From contig NZ_CP150481.1 of NCBI RefSeq assembly GCF_047922965.1, positions 4,340,001 through 4,404,000 of the forward strand: DNA of 64,000 nucleotides, read 5' to 3'. The position numbers and the translations under genes were made by a program. This document shows, in pieces, positions 38,860 through 47,648 of this stretch. The DNA is from Neptunicella plasticusilytica (GTDB lineage Bacteria; Pseudomonadota; Gammaproteobacteria; Enterobacterales; Alteromonadaceae). The notes under the pieces are model-generated. The model was not told the origin of the DNA. It ran no database searches and was given only the letters and a program-made list of their open reading frames with translations. Positions within the stretch are counted from its first letter, which is position 1; each line of letters opens with the position of its first letter.

Positions 38860-41388
38860 ATGAAAACCAGAATATCCAGACCACTCAAATACTTACTGAT
38901 ATTAGCAGCACTGTGCTTGCTGACCGGATGGTTGCTGCTATCGACCTCTCCAGTGGTGCAAAATACCGGAAAACTAACGTCCAAAGAAGCGCTTACTGCA
39001 CATAAAACCGCTAAGGAGTTAGTTAAACAGTTCGCCTCAAACGCGACATTTATTGAAATCGAGCTTTCCCAGGCACAACTGGATGCCGTTATGATTTCAG
39101 CATCACACAGTATTCCGGCGATGTCTTTTGATGCCCGTATTAGTCCCTTTGGTGTGTTGTTATTGGCCAATGCCGAGTTTTCTGTTGGTGGCTGGCATCT
39201 GTTTAGCAACTTTAACTGCCTTTTGAGTCCGGGGATAGACAGGTTTGAAATCAACACCTGCTACATTGGCAGGATCCCGCTTTCTGGCAGTCTTGCAAGA
39301 TGGCTGATCAAGTTTATCGTTTCTTCCGTATTTGGCGAGGATGTTGAAACCACCGTCATCAAGCTGCTGGATGATGCCAAACTGACTGATAACAAGTTGC
39401 TACTTACTACCACTAAATCGGACAGTTTCAAGCAGGATATCAATGATTCATTGCGCAGTGCCGCAGAAATAGCCAGGACAATAAACCAGTTTGATGATAT
39501 CGATGAACAACAGGTACAAATTTACATTGATTATCTCAATCAACTCAAAGCGCCGGATAATTCATTTTCATTCTATGTGCGTGAAATGTTTGCATTTGCC
39601 CAACAACGCTCCCGATCTGGCAATCCGGTTGAAGAAAACACTTCTCTGTTATGGGCGCTGTGCATTCGTATAGGTAATCCCGCTTTTGCTCGCTTGATAG
39701 GTTTGCAACCGGACTATAGCCAACCAAAGCTGGCTCTGGTGATGAGAGGGCGAACGGATTTGGTATTGCACTTTTTGTATTCGGTCCTGCTGGAACAGCT
39801 GGGGCGCAGCGATTTTGGCCTGGGAATAGGTGAACTAAAGGAAGTATTGGATACCAATGAAGGGGGCAGCGGCTTCAGTTTTGCAGATTTAACTGCTGAC
39901 AAATCCGGACTAGCCTTTTCAGAATTTGTGATTAGAAATAAAAAAACTGCCCGCTCAGCTCAGAAGATACTGGCTGAAATTAAAGATGAATCGATGTTCA
40001 TGCCGTTTGTACATGATTTACCGGAAGGATTTACTGACAAGGAATTTGCCCAGGTATTCGATAGTATTGAATCTCCGCTGTATAAATCACTTGAACATAA
40101 AATCAGCCAACGCATTGCAGCATTGCCGCTTTACCATGATGCAATGCTGCCGGTAGCTGTAGCTCCCCAACCGGGCATAACAACAAACCCGGTTGAGAAC
40201 GGGAAGTGGCTAATGATCGATACGCATATGCATTCAACCTTCTCCGATGGCAATCAGTCTATCAAGCAACTGGCGGACAAAGCCCATGAATTTGGTTGTG
40301 ATGTGATTGCCGTCACCGATCATGGTGACTACAACCTGGATAAGGTTGTCACTGATGAATATTTTGATCAAATCGCCGAGCAGGACAAACGCTATAGTGA
40401 TTTAACCGTCATCGCCGGACTGGAGTGGAATATTGCTCCGATGATGGGGCGCGAACATATGACGGTTCTGTTCCCACAATATGCCAATATGCAACGGGAT
40501 CTGGCCATTTTCAGATCACGCTACGACAGTTGGGGTCGTAAAAGTGAAAATTTATTAAATGCGGATAAAGCCTTCGAATGGCTGGACAAGCACGCGAGTT
40601 ACGACGGAATCAAACCCGTTGTTTTTTACAATCATCCTAGTCGAAAGGACGCCCAGACCACGGAAAACCAATACGATATCGAACAATGGTTAAGTGATGG
40701 TCATGATGCCTTGATTGGTTTTTCTGGCGCTCCTGGACATCAGAAGAAGCGGGGTGCAGACAATGGCTCTTACGACTTTGTCAGTAAAACCCTGCATGGC
40801 TGGGACCCTTCAATTGCCGTAATTGGGGGTGAGTGGGATCGACTATTACAAGAGGGGTACTTCATATGGGCTGCCCGAGCTGCGTCTGATTTTCACAATA
40901 CCCGCATGGATTACTGGCCCTGCCAATTTTCCAGCACGCATTTATATGCCAAAAGCAGCCAACAAAATGATGTCCTCAGTGCGTTGAGAAAAGGTAACTT
41001 TTGGGCGCAACAGGGAAAGTTTGTCAGCAAACTCGATTTCCACGTTAATCCACCTCAAGATGTGCCAGCGCTGCAGCCCGGAGATATCGGCAATGCCCCG
41101 GTCGGCCAACAACTCACTGTTACACTCGAGGTTGATTTGAATCAGCATGACTGGCAGGGCTTTGATACCTCTTTGGACGAGGTAGAACTGGTTATACTCA
41201 CCCATTCAACAATTAAAACCGAACGCTTTAGTGCCGAACAATTTAAGCAAGGAAAAACCTATCGTTTTAGTTATCCGCTGAAAATGGGAGCAGAAGATAT
41301 TACCCTGCGCTGGCGTGGGCGCAGCATTCAACCCGAGTTACATCACTATATGTTTTATACCAACCCGATAAGGTTGCTGACTCACTAA
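38860..41388 (+). CDS. Membrane-anchored protein with a C-terminal PHP-type phosphoesterase domain
   Basis: An 842-aa protein. A hydrophobic segment at residues 10-28 (YLLILAALCLLTGWLLL) is a signal anchor. Residues 40-430 form a region I do not recognise, with helical and strand-like parts and no known motif. From about 450 a PHP domain begins with MIDTHMHSTFSDG (His456, His458) and AVTDHGDYN, and continues through VFYNHPSRKD and ASDFHNT, which match PHP metal-binding motifs. The final 100 residues look like an Ig-like beta domain. An extracytoplasmic phosphodiesterase acting on lipid- or sugar-phosphates is plausible but unproven. Confidence 0.7.
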   Translation: MKTRISRPLKYLLILAALCLLTGWLLLSTSPVVQNTGKLTSKEALTAHKTAKELVKQFASNATFIEIELSQAQLDAVMISASHSIPAMSFDARISPFGVLLLANAEFSVGGWHLFSNFNCLLSPGIDRFEINTCYIGRIPLSGSLARWLIKFIVSSVFGEDVETTVIKLLDDAKLTDNKLLLTTTKSDSFKQDINDSLRSAAEIARTINQFDDIDEQQVQIYIDYLNQLKAPDNSFSFYVREMFAFAQQRSRSGNPVEENTSLLWALCIRIGNPAFARLIGLQPDYSQPKLALVMRGRTDLVLHFLYSVLLEQLGRSDFGLGIGELKEVLDTNEGGSGFSFADLTADKSGLAFSEFVIRNKKTARSAQKILAEIKDESMFMPFVHDLPEGFTDKEFAQVFDSIESPLYKSLEHKISQRIAALPLYHDAMLPVAVAPQPGITTNPVENGKWLMIDTHMHSTFSDGNQSIKQLADKAHEFGCDVIAVTDHGDYNLDKVVTDEYFDQIAEQDKRYSDLTVIAGLEWNIAPMMGREHMTVLFPQYANMQRDLAIFRSRYDSWGRKSENLLNADKAFEWLDKHASYDGIKPVVFYNHPSRKDAQTTENQYDIEQWLSDGHDALIGFSGAPGHQKKRGADNGSYDFVSKTLHGWDPSIAVIGGEWDRLLQEGYFIWAARAASDFHNTRMDYWPCQFSSTHLYAKSSQQNDVLSALRKGNFWAQQGKFVSKLDFHVNPPQDVPALQPGDIGNAPVGQQLTVTLEVDLNQHDWQGFDTSLDEVELVILTHSTIKTERFSAEQFKQGKTYRFSYPLKMGAEDITLRWRGRSIQPELHHYMFYTNPIRLLTH

Positions 41389-41473
41389 AAGCGCGTTTTA
41401 CTTATAGTTGGTTGATATTATCGATAATTAGCCTAGCGTTTAAGCTATGTCTGTTACTTAGGGTCGCATCCAG

Positions 41474-42724
41474 ATGCAAAATTTATGGTGTAAATTTTCC
41501 TATTTATCGCTAGTTTTTGTGCTCAATGCCTGTGGACAACCGCAGCCTGTTGGCGAAATCAATGAAATCCGGCCTGCGGACTTGCGCTCCGGCACCCGCT
41601 TTTTGCCTTTATCAGAAAACGCTTTTACTTTACCTGCTATCAGTGAAATTCCGATTTCTGTGCCGAGCAATGCTGATGCTATATGGGGGGCGCTGGGCAG
41701 CGATGATAACGGCAATCTGTATTTTGGTGTTTCTACTCACGGCGGCGACCAGCAAACTTCTTACCTTTATCAGCTTAATCCGGTCAATAACCAAATTACT
41801 TTACAGGGTGATACCCTCTCGCAACTCAAAAAGTCCGGCTTATATCGGGATGGAATGGGACAAAACAAACTACACAGCAAAATCTATCAGGCTGATGATG
41901 GTTATTTGTATTTCAGTAGCTTCGATGAAGAAGGTGAAAGCGAAGGCATCAACCCAATCTGGGGAGGCCACCTTTGGCGCAAATTGCCGCAGTCCCGGGA
42001 TTGGCATCATGTTCTTGCTACCGAAGAAGCACTAATAGCAATCAATACTAACGGCAGGTATATCTATGCCCTGGGTTACTGGGATCATATGCTTTATCAG
42101 TATGACACCCAGAATGCGAACGTTAACCGTGTCAAAGTTGGCTCGGTGGCGACACATGTATCCCGCAATTTGCTGGTCGATCACGACGGTCACGTTTATG
42201 TACCGTCCATATCACAAAATGATTTTAACCAAATAACAGTTCAACTGAATGAATATGACACACATCTGAATCTGGTCGATAGCTATCCTATGCCTTCCTA
42301 TCAACACAAGAATATCAGTCGGCATCATGGCATAGTCGGGTACACCAGTATGGCAAATCAGCATATCTTTTTTACTACCGGCGAGGGCGGACTCTACGAA
42401 TTAAATCCTTTCGCGGAAAAGCAGGAAAAACTGGTTTTTCGCGGCAATATTCATCCCAATGGACAATCCTATGCCCCTTCATTATTTACTTTTGAGGGTA
42501 GAAACTTTCTGGTGAGCATGGCTAGAGCAACCAATTCTAAACAATTTGACTGGGTTATCTATGAATTGTTAACCGATACTTCTGTTATTTATCCAACAAA
42601 TTTATCAACCCAAAAAAGATTACTCTATGGTAGTTTAACTAAAGATAACAAGGGTAATCTTTATCTTGGCGGGCGACTCGCAAGTGATTCAAACACGCCC
42701 ATTTTAGTTAAACTGACGTTTTAA
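41474..42724 (+). CDS. Beta-propeller lipoprotein
   Basis: A 416-aa exported lipoprotein: hydrophobic segment LSLVFVLNAC with the lipobox LNAC. The body consists of repeated strand motifs with the consensus D-x-x-G-N/H-x-Y, for example DDNGNLYFGVS, ADDGYLYFSS, DHDGHVYVPS and KDNKGNLYLGG, typical of an NHL/SMP30-like propeller. It may bind or scan polysaccharide at the cell surface. The downstream beta-helix gene begins 12 bases later, so the two are probably co-translated. The upstream 85 bases contain no obvious promoter. Confidence 0.72.
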   Translation: MQNLWCKFSYLSLVFVLNACGQPQPVGEINEIRPADLRSGTRFLPLSENAFTLPAISEIPISVPSNADAIWGALGSDDNGNLYFGVSTHGGDQQTSYLYQLNPVNNQITLQGDTLSQLKKSGLYRDGMGQNKLHSKIYQADDGYLYFSSFDEEGESEGINPIWGGHLWRKLPQSRDWHHVLATEEALIAINTNGRYIYALGYWDHMLYQYDTQNANVNRVKVGSVATHVSRNLLVDHDGHVYVPSISQNDFNQITVQLNEYDTHLNLVDSYPMPSYQHKNISRHHGIVGYTSMANQHIFFTTGEGGLYELNPFAEKQEKLVFRGNIHPNGQSYAPSLFTFEGRNFLVSMARATNSKQFDWVIYELLTDTSVIYPTNLSTQKRLLYGSLTKDNKGNLYLGGRLASDSNTPILVKLTF

Positions 42725-42736
42725 GGAGAGTCGTAA

Positions 42737-43786
42737 TTGACGCCTTTTTCCTACTATCCACAACCGCTAATCACTGCTAGTACTCTCCGCAAGATTCAAC
42801 TGCAACGAATCATTTTTACTCTGATATCAGGTTTACTGTTGTTAATCGCCATATCCGGTCGGCTCCATGCTGAGCCCTTTATCACAGTGGATGGAATCCC
42901 GGCCAAAGACTTGCAGGCAGCTTTTAATCAGGCACATGACGACAGCACTATTCTGCTTAGCGCCGGTGACTTCAAACAAGCCGGTTTGCTCAAGGCTAAT
43001 CGCGTTACTATTAGTGGGGTCTCTGGCAAAACCAGAATTCATAGTGCAACCACTAAGGGTAAAGGAGCGTTAGTTATTAAAGGCAATGATACGCGGATCC
43101 AGAATATCGAATGTTTCAATATTCAGGTTCACAGTAAAAACGGGGCCTGTATTCGCCTTAGTGGTAAAAACTTGCATATAGATAATGTTTATTTCCATGA
43201 TTCAGAGCAGGGATTGCTGGCCGGCTCCCATCCGGGCGATATCATTATCAATAACAGTCGTTTTGAGCGACTCGGGAAAAATGGCAGGGCACACGGAATA
43301 TACGTTGGTGGCGGAACGCTTGTCATTATGAACTCATATTTTCTGGCGTCCAAAAGTGAAGGGCATGAAATCAAGTCACGGGCTCAACGCACAACAATTA
43401 TCAACTCCGTAATTGCCTCTCTGGATGGTAACGACAGCCGTCTAATAGATGCGCCAAATGGTGGCGTGCTAGAGCTGAAAAACAATATTTTACAACAAGG
43501 CCCGATGAGCAGTAACCGCGATATGATTGGCTACGGGCTGGAAGGCTACAAATATCCGGATAACCAAATCCATATAATGGATAATCTATTTATTATGGAG
43601 CGCAAGGGCAATGTTCCTTTAAATCGGAAACAGACCGATATAGCAATTCAGATGGACAACAATACCTTTGTGGGTAATCAGTTGGCTTCTCCAATCGATG
43701 ACAACCAATACTTCCCCGATCGCCAAGCCGCCCAGTTGCCTTTGTCCCCGGCTTTACCTGACAAATGGCCGGCTCAGGGCCATTAG
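42737..43786 (+). CDS. Right-handed parallel beta-helix protein (pectate-lyase-like)
   Basis: A 349-aa exported protein whose core is a parallel beta-helix. It has an N-terminal hydrophobic segment (IIFTLISGLLLLIAI, cut near RLHAEP). Repeated coils follow from about residue 85: VTISGVSGKTRIHSAT, IQNIECFNIQVH, LHIDNVYFHDSEQ, DIIINNSRFERLG. This resembles pectate-lyase or epimerase-type polysaccharide-active proteins, but I cannot pick catalytic residues. The TTG start at 42737 has AAGGAGAG six bases upstream. It ends one base before the convergent decarboxylase stop, with no room for a terminator. Confidence 0.75.
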   Translation: MTPFSYYPQPLITASTLRKIQLQRIIFTLISGLLLLIAISGRLHAEPFITVDGIPAKDLQAAFNQAHDDSTILLSAGDFKQAGLLKANRVTISGVSGKTRIHSATTKGKGALVIKGNDTRIQNIECFNIQVHSKNGACIRLSGKNLHIDNVYFHDSEQGLLAGSHPGDIIINNSRFERLGKNGRAHGIYVGGGTLVIMNSYFLASKSEGHEIKSRAQRTTIINSVIASLDGNDSRLIDAPNGGVLELKNNILQQGPMSSNRDMIGYGLEGYKYPDNQIHIMDNLFIMERKGNVPLNRKQTDIAIQMDNNTFVGNQLASPIDDNQYFPDRQAAQLPLSPALPDKWPAQGH

Positions 43787-43787
43787 T

Positions 43788-45023
43788 CTAGAGCAGTATT
43801 TCGGATACGTTGGGATGGCCCAGGAAATCTTGCGGGCTGGCCGTTGGGCCGTACGCGCCGGATTGATAGACCACAAACCAGTCACCTATATGTGCTTCTG
43901 GCAAGGCTATTTTATCGGCTAACGAATCCAGTGGCGTACACAATGGCCCGGCCACATTTACCGGTTCAACTGCGGGCTGGTTTAATTTATTGCCAATGGC
44001 AACCGGATAGTTTTTGCGGATAACCTGACCAAAATTACCTGAGTTGGATAAATGATGATGTAGTCCACCCACTGTCATCAGATACGTTTGGCCACGTGAG
44101 ACTTTCTTGTCGGTAATTTTACAGGCATAAATGCCCGCTTCCGCCACCAAGAAGCGACCTAGTTCAATAACCAGCTCGGTTTTTTGTAGATCAATCCCGG
44201 TTTGTGCCAATAGCAGCTTGAGGTTTTCACCAATCGGCGCCAGATCGAGACGTCGCTCACCTGGAAAATAAGGGATACCGAATCCCCCCCCCAGATTGAC
44301 AGACTTAACCGGCACCGGGGTGAGTTCAACCAATTTTTCTGCCAGGCTAAATGTCTGGTTGTGTGCATCAATCAGTGCTTCCGACTTCAGATTCTGTGAA
44401 CCACAAAAGATATGGAAACCGTGAAAGTCGATGGATCCGTAATCCAGCGTCGGCAATATTTCGACCAGACGTTCTTCATCAATACCGAACTGTTTAGGGC
44501 CTCCGGCCATTTTCATGCCCGACGCTTTTAACTCAAATGCTGGATTGACCCGAAAGGCAATATGCGGTTTTTTTCCTAACCGCTTGCCAGCCTCTATGGC
44601 ACGTTCCAGTTCGACTTCAGATTCAATATTAACAGTGACACCGGCCAACACTGCGGCCTCAATTTCGGCAATTTGTTTGGCGGGCCCGGCAAAACTGATA
44701 TCTCTGGCATCAGTAGAGGTCTGCAATGCCAATAGCAACTCTTTTTGTGATGCTACATCCAGGCCATCAACCAACGGACTGATAAAATTTACGACTGCCG
44801 GATTGGGATTGGCTTTAATCGCGAAATGCAGTTTGATCGGTTGCGGAATATGCTGCTTGAATTTGGCTATTTGCGCCTGAATAACCTTTTTGTCATAAGC
44901 ATAAAATACCGCTTTGCCAAGCAATCCGCTAATGGCATCCAGATCCATACCGCCCACCAACAAGTGGTCATTTTGCTGTTGAAATTGATCCATTTTTTCA
45001 TGGGTCGGCGTTATTCTATTCAT
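43788..45023 (-). CDS. XrtA-associated PLP-dependent decarboxylase (LysA/ODC-like)
   Basis: A fold-III PLP enzyme of the diaminopimelate/ornithine decarboxylase family (TIGR03099 type) found in XrtA accessory operons. The PLP Lys is in HFAIKANPNP. Further motifs are the Gly-rich phosphate loop LGGGFGIPYFPGE, ELGRFLVAEAGIY and CTPLDSLADK with the interface Cys. Substrate is unknown; the family is thought to decarboxylate an amino acid for the ligase/carrier pathway. I chose the ATG at 45023, which follows GAGAG, over the TTG at 45035. It is separated from the AMP ligase gene by a repeat-flanked GxxExxY gene. Confidence 0.9.
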   Translation of the reverse strand: MNRITPTHEKMDQFQQQNDHLLVGGMDLDAISGLLGKAVFYAYDKKVIQAQIAKFKQHIPQPIKLHFAIKANPNPAVVNFISPLVDGLDVASQKELLLALQTSTDARDISFAGPAKQIAEIEAAVLAGVTVNIESEVELERAIEAGKRLGKKPHIAFRVNPAFELKASGMKMAGGPKQFGIDEERLVEILPTLDYGSIDFHGFHIFCGSQNLKSEALIDAHNQTFSLAEKLVELTPVPVKSVNLGGGFGIPYFPGERRLDLAPIGENLKLLLAQTGIDLQKTELVIELGRFLVAEAGIYACKITDKKVSRGQTYLMTVGGLHHHLSNSGNFGQVIRKNYPVAIGNKLNQPAVEPVNVAGPLCTPLDSLADKIALPEAHIGDWFVVYQSGAYGPTASPQDFLGHPNVSEILL

Positions 45024-45068
45024 TATTTCTCTCAACTGATTAAAAACTATATTTAAAACTTAAACCTA

Positions 45069-45142
45069 TTAACCACAGAGACGCAGAGTTCACAGAGAAA
45101 AGATTGTTATTAAAACCTCTGTATTTTTTGTCTCCGTGGTTA
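45069..45142. repeat. Palindromic repeat (MITE-like), copy A
   Basis: The left arm begins TTAACCACAGAGACGCAGAG. The right arm, read on the other strand, is TAACCACGGAGACAAAAAAT. These form a hairpin of about 74 bases. The ACCACAGAG-type end recurs at 45643-45652 and at 48783-49005 in this window. No coding capacity. Confidence 0.75.
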
Positions 45143-45172
45143 TAAAGCTAAACCTGTATTTACTGCTGGCAG

Positions 45173-45547
45173 CTATCCATTAATCATTCGACATATCCCA
45201 TTTTTTAACACGGGAACATTAAAGTTTAATATCAATCCAATTTTTAAATTGGTTAATTTTAAATATGTTAGCAATTGAGCTTTATGGATAGGCTCTATAT
45301 TACTAACCGTTTTAATTTCTACAATAATCAAATTTTCAACTAGCAAATCTAATCGGTAACAATTGCCAATTTGCTCACCTTTATAACTAAGCAGCAAATA
45401 GACTTGCCGTTCACATATGATGCCTTGAAGTTTAAGTTCGTGTAATAAACAATTTTCATAAACAGATTCAAGCAAACCAGGCCCGAGATGCCTATGCACT
45501 TCAATCGCAGCATTAACAATTATTCCGCTTAAAGTATTTTCTTCCAC
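45173..45547 (-). CDS. GxxExxY protein (PD-(D/E)XK-like small nuclease fold)
   Basis: A 124-aa protein with the family signature GPGLLESVYE at about residues 22-31, preceded by AAIEVHRHLG. A nuclease-like motif follows, YRLDLLVENLIIVEIKTV, with Asp...Glu-x-Lys as in PD-(D/E)XK enzymes, then YLKLTNLKIGLILNF. This matches the TIGR04256 GxxExxY family, of unknown function and commonly scattered in environmental genomes. It interrupts an XrtA accessory operon between decarboxylase and ligase. A palindromic repeat lies on each side (45069-45142 and about 45567-45652), suggesting it arrived as a cassette. Confidence 0.88.
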   Translation of the reverse strand: MEENTLSGIIVNAAIEVHRHLGPGLLESVYENCLLHELKLQGIICERQVYLLLSYKGEQIGNCYRLDLLVENLIIVEIKTVSNIEPIHKAQLLTYLKLTNLKIGLILNFNVPVLKNGICRMING

Positions 45548-45566
45548 AGATATAAACCCTATACCT

Positions 45567-45652
45567 ACGACAGAGACACCAAGGTGGCGGAGAGAAATTA
45601 TTATTAATAAGCGTCTTAAAAACCTCTGTGCTCTCTGCGCCTCTGCGGTTAA
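45567..45652. repeat. Palindromic repeat (MITE-like), copy B
   Basis: The right end read on the minus strand is TTAACCGCAGAGGCGCAGAG, nearly the same as the left arm of copy A at 45069. The plus-strand left part (ACGACAGAGACACCAAGG) is a decayed partner. It ends 3 bases before the ligase stop codon at 45656. Confidence 0.7.
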
Positions 45653-45655
45653 AAA

Positions 45656-47230
45656 TTATTTACCATATTTCTCTTTTGCTTGTGCAGCGAGTAGTGCCCT
45701 ATCCACTTTACCATTTGGATTACGCGGCAATGCGGTATGAATCTCAATATATTTAGGATGCATAAAATTCGGCAACGCTTTTTTAAGCGCTTTAGTTAAT
45801 TCATCCTGACCAAGACTTTCAGGCTGCTTAAGTACAATAAACACTACAATGGCCTGACCCAGTTCTAAATCGGGTACTCCAGTGGCTATGGCTTCCCCCA
45901 CCTGATCACTGCCTTGATAGCAGCCTTCTTCGATCTCCATCGGGCTGACCCGGTAGCCTGATGTCTTAATCATCTCGTCACGACGACCAACAAAATATAA
46001 AAAGCCATCTTTGTCTTTTTTTACCGTATCACCGGACCAGACTGCCATTTCGGTAAGCACTAAACCCTTGTCTTGATCTGGCACCGGTTTAAACCGCTCG
46101 GCGGTTTTTTCTGGAGCATTCCAGTAGCCCAAACTGACGTGAGGCCCACGATGCACCAGTTCGCCCGGTTCATCAGGCTCACAGGCTGTACCATCTTCTC
46201 GTACCACCATCACTTCGGCATTGGGAATTGCCTTTCCCATCGATCCCACTCTTTCATCTATTAACTCAGGGGGTAAGTAAGTACTTCTGAATGCTTCGGT
46301 TAAACCATACATTAAATAAGGTTTGGCATTGGTAAATGTGCTACGCAACTGGGCTAGCGTCACCAGCGGCATGGCTCCGCCAGAGTTGGTAAAATAGCGC
46401 AAACTCTGGGTGGCCGACTCTGGCCAATTAGCCTTCATCAATTGTTGCCATAATGGCGGCACTGCAGCCAACCCGGTCACCCGATGCTTTTCAATAGTTT
46501 TAATCACATCACCGGGTAAAAAATAGTCCATTAAAATACAACAGGCACCCACCGAAAACGCCGTGGTTAATTGGCTTAATCCATAGTCAAAACTGAGTGG
46601 CAATAAGGCTAAAATCACATCATCCGAAGTGTTTTCCAAATATGTAGCCACACTGTTAGCACCACAAACCAGGTTACGATGAGATAACACCACGCCTTTG
46701 GGTTTGCCAGTACTGCCTGAGGTATACAATATCGCCGCCATATCATTCTCGGTTAGCGGCTCATAGCAGGAACCTTCAACCAATAGATCCTGATAAAGGT
46801 GACACTGAACACCCGTGGGTAACTGTGCGGGTAATTTATCGGTCAATACAATATGTTCAACCGACGGACACTGCTCAAGAATATCAGCCAAGGCTTTTAA
46901 TCGATCCGAGCTGGTTACGAGTATTTTAACGTCGCAATCATTCAGAATATGTTGCACTTGAGGCGCTTTTAATACGGAATTGACCGGAACAAAGGTTCCA
47001 CCGGCGCAGCTGGTCGCAAAAAGACTCACCACATGTTCAGGAATTTTGGGTAAAAAAGCCGCTACGCGATCTGATCGTTGTAATCCCAGTTTTGTTAGCC
47101 CTGAGGCGAATTGTTCAACAAATTCATGCAGTTGCACATAACTTATTTGCTGTTGTTTGTGGATAACGGCAGTCTTATCTGGATAACTTTGCGCTGTCGA
47201 TGAGATTAACTGGTGAAAAAACATAACCAT
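45656..47230 (-). CDS. XrtA-associated AMP-dependent acyl/aminoacyl ligase
   Basis: An ANL-superfamily adenylating enzyme of the TIGR03098 type. The P-loop motif is ILYTSGSTGKPKGVVLSHRN near residues 167-186, with MYGLTEAFRSTYLPP (motif A5) and the hinge region YFVGRRDEMIKTSGYRVSP containing the usual Lys. The final PRNPNGKVDRALL carries the catalytic A10 Lys. It probably activates an acid and loads it onto the acyl carrier protein encoded divergently 141 bases away. ATGs at 47230 and 47224 are both possible starts; the distal one has GAGGGAA upstream. Confidence 0.92.
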   Translation of the reverse strand: MVMFFHQLISSTAQSYPDKTAVIHKQQQISYVQLHEFVEQFASGLTKLGLQRSDRVAAFLPKIPEHVVSLFATSCAGGTFVPVNSVLKAPQVQHILNDCDVKILVTSSDRLKALADILEQCPSVEHIVLTDKLPAQLPTGVQCHLYQDLLVEGSCYEPLTENDMAAILYTSGSTGKPKGVVLSHRNLVCGANSVATYLENTSDDVILALLPLSFDYGLSQLTTAFSVGACCILMDYFLPGDVIKTIEKHRVTGLAAVPPLWQQLMKANWPESATQSLRYFTNSGGAMPLVTLAQLRSTFTNAKPYLMYGLTEAFRSTYLPPELIDERVGSMGKAIPNAEVMVVREDGTACEPDEPGELVHRGPHVSLGYWNAPEKTAERFKPVPDQDKGLVLTEMAVWSGDTVKKDKDGFLYFVGRRDEMIKTSGYRVSPMEIEEGCYQGSDQVGEAIATGVPDLELGQAIVVFIVLKQPESLGQDELTKALKKALPNFMHPKYIEIHTALPRNPNGKVDRALLAAQAKEKYGK

Positions 47231-47303
47231 TGACCAAACATTCCCTCTTAAAGTGTGTTTTGTGTGTTCCTTATAAGCTTAAATAATGGAACAATAGCTT
47301 ATA

Positions 47304-47333
47304 TTGACGGCATAAACCGATGCTGTCTATAAA
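47304..47333 (+). promoter_or_regulatory. Sigma-70-like promoter for the carrier-protein/wecB transcript
   Basis: TTGACG at 47304-47309 and TATAAA at 47328-47333 are spaced by 18 bases and point toward the ATG at 47372. The match to the -35 and -10 consensus is good and the position is sensible, with a leader of about 30 bases. It is the clearest sigma-70-type promoter I found in the window. Confidence 0.55.
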
Positions 47334-47371
47334 ACGTACTTATAAAAGAGAATAATACAGGTAGTTGGCAA

Positions 47372-47614
47372 ATGAATGTAGCAGCACACGTAAAAGATAT
47401 ACTGATCAACGTATTACAGATTTCTGATGACACCCAATTTGATGACGATACGCTGTTACTGGGTGCGATTCCGGAGTTCGACTCCATGGCAATTGTCGCA
47501 GTCATTACCACCATCGAAGAGACTTTCGGGATTGAAATCGATGATGACGAGATCAGCGCCGACGTATTTGAAGATTTTGGTACGTTAACCAATTTCGTTG
47601 CAGAAAAAGTATAA
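47372..47614 (+). CDS. XrtA-system acyl carrier protein
   Basis: An 80-aa carrier protein. The phosphopantetheine attachment Ser38 lies in IPEFDSMAIVAVI, which is the DSM version of the DSL motif. The helix III region DDDEISADVFEDFGTLTNFV matches carrier proteins, and the whole is strongly acidic. It is transcribed divergently from the AMP ligase, its probable loader. Its product may be handed to the XrtA hydrolases, a GNAT/FemAB-like protein, or the acyltransferase at 60753. A weak AGG precedes the ATG. Confidence 0.9.
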   Translation: MNVAAHVKDILINVLQISDDTQFDDDTLLLGAIPEFDSMAIVAVITTIEETFGIEIDDDEISADVFEDFGTLTNFVAEKV

Positions 47615-47648
47615 ATTCATCACTGCTGTCAGGGATAAGGATAAAGAC

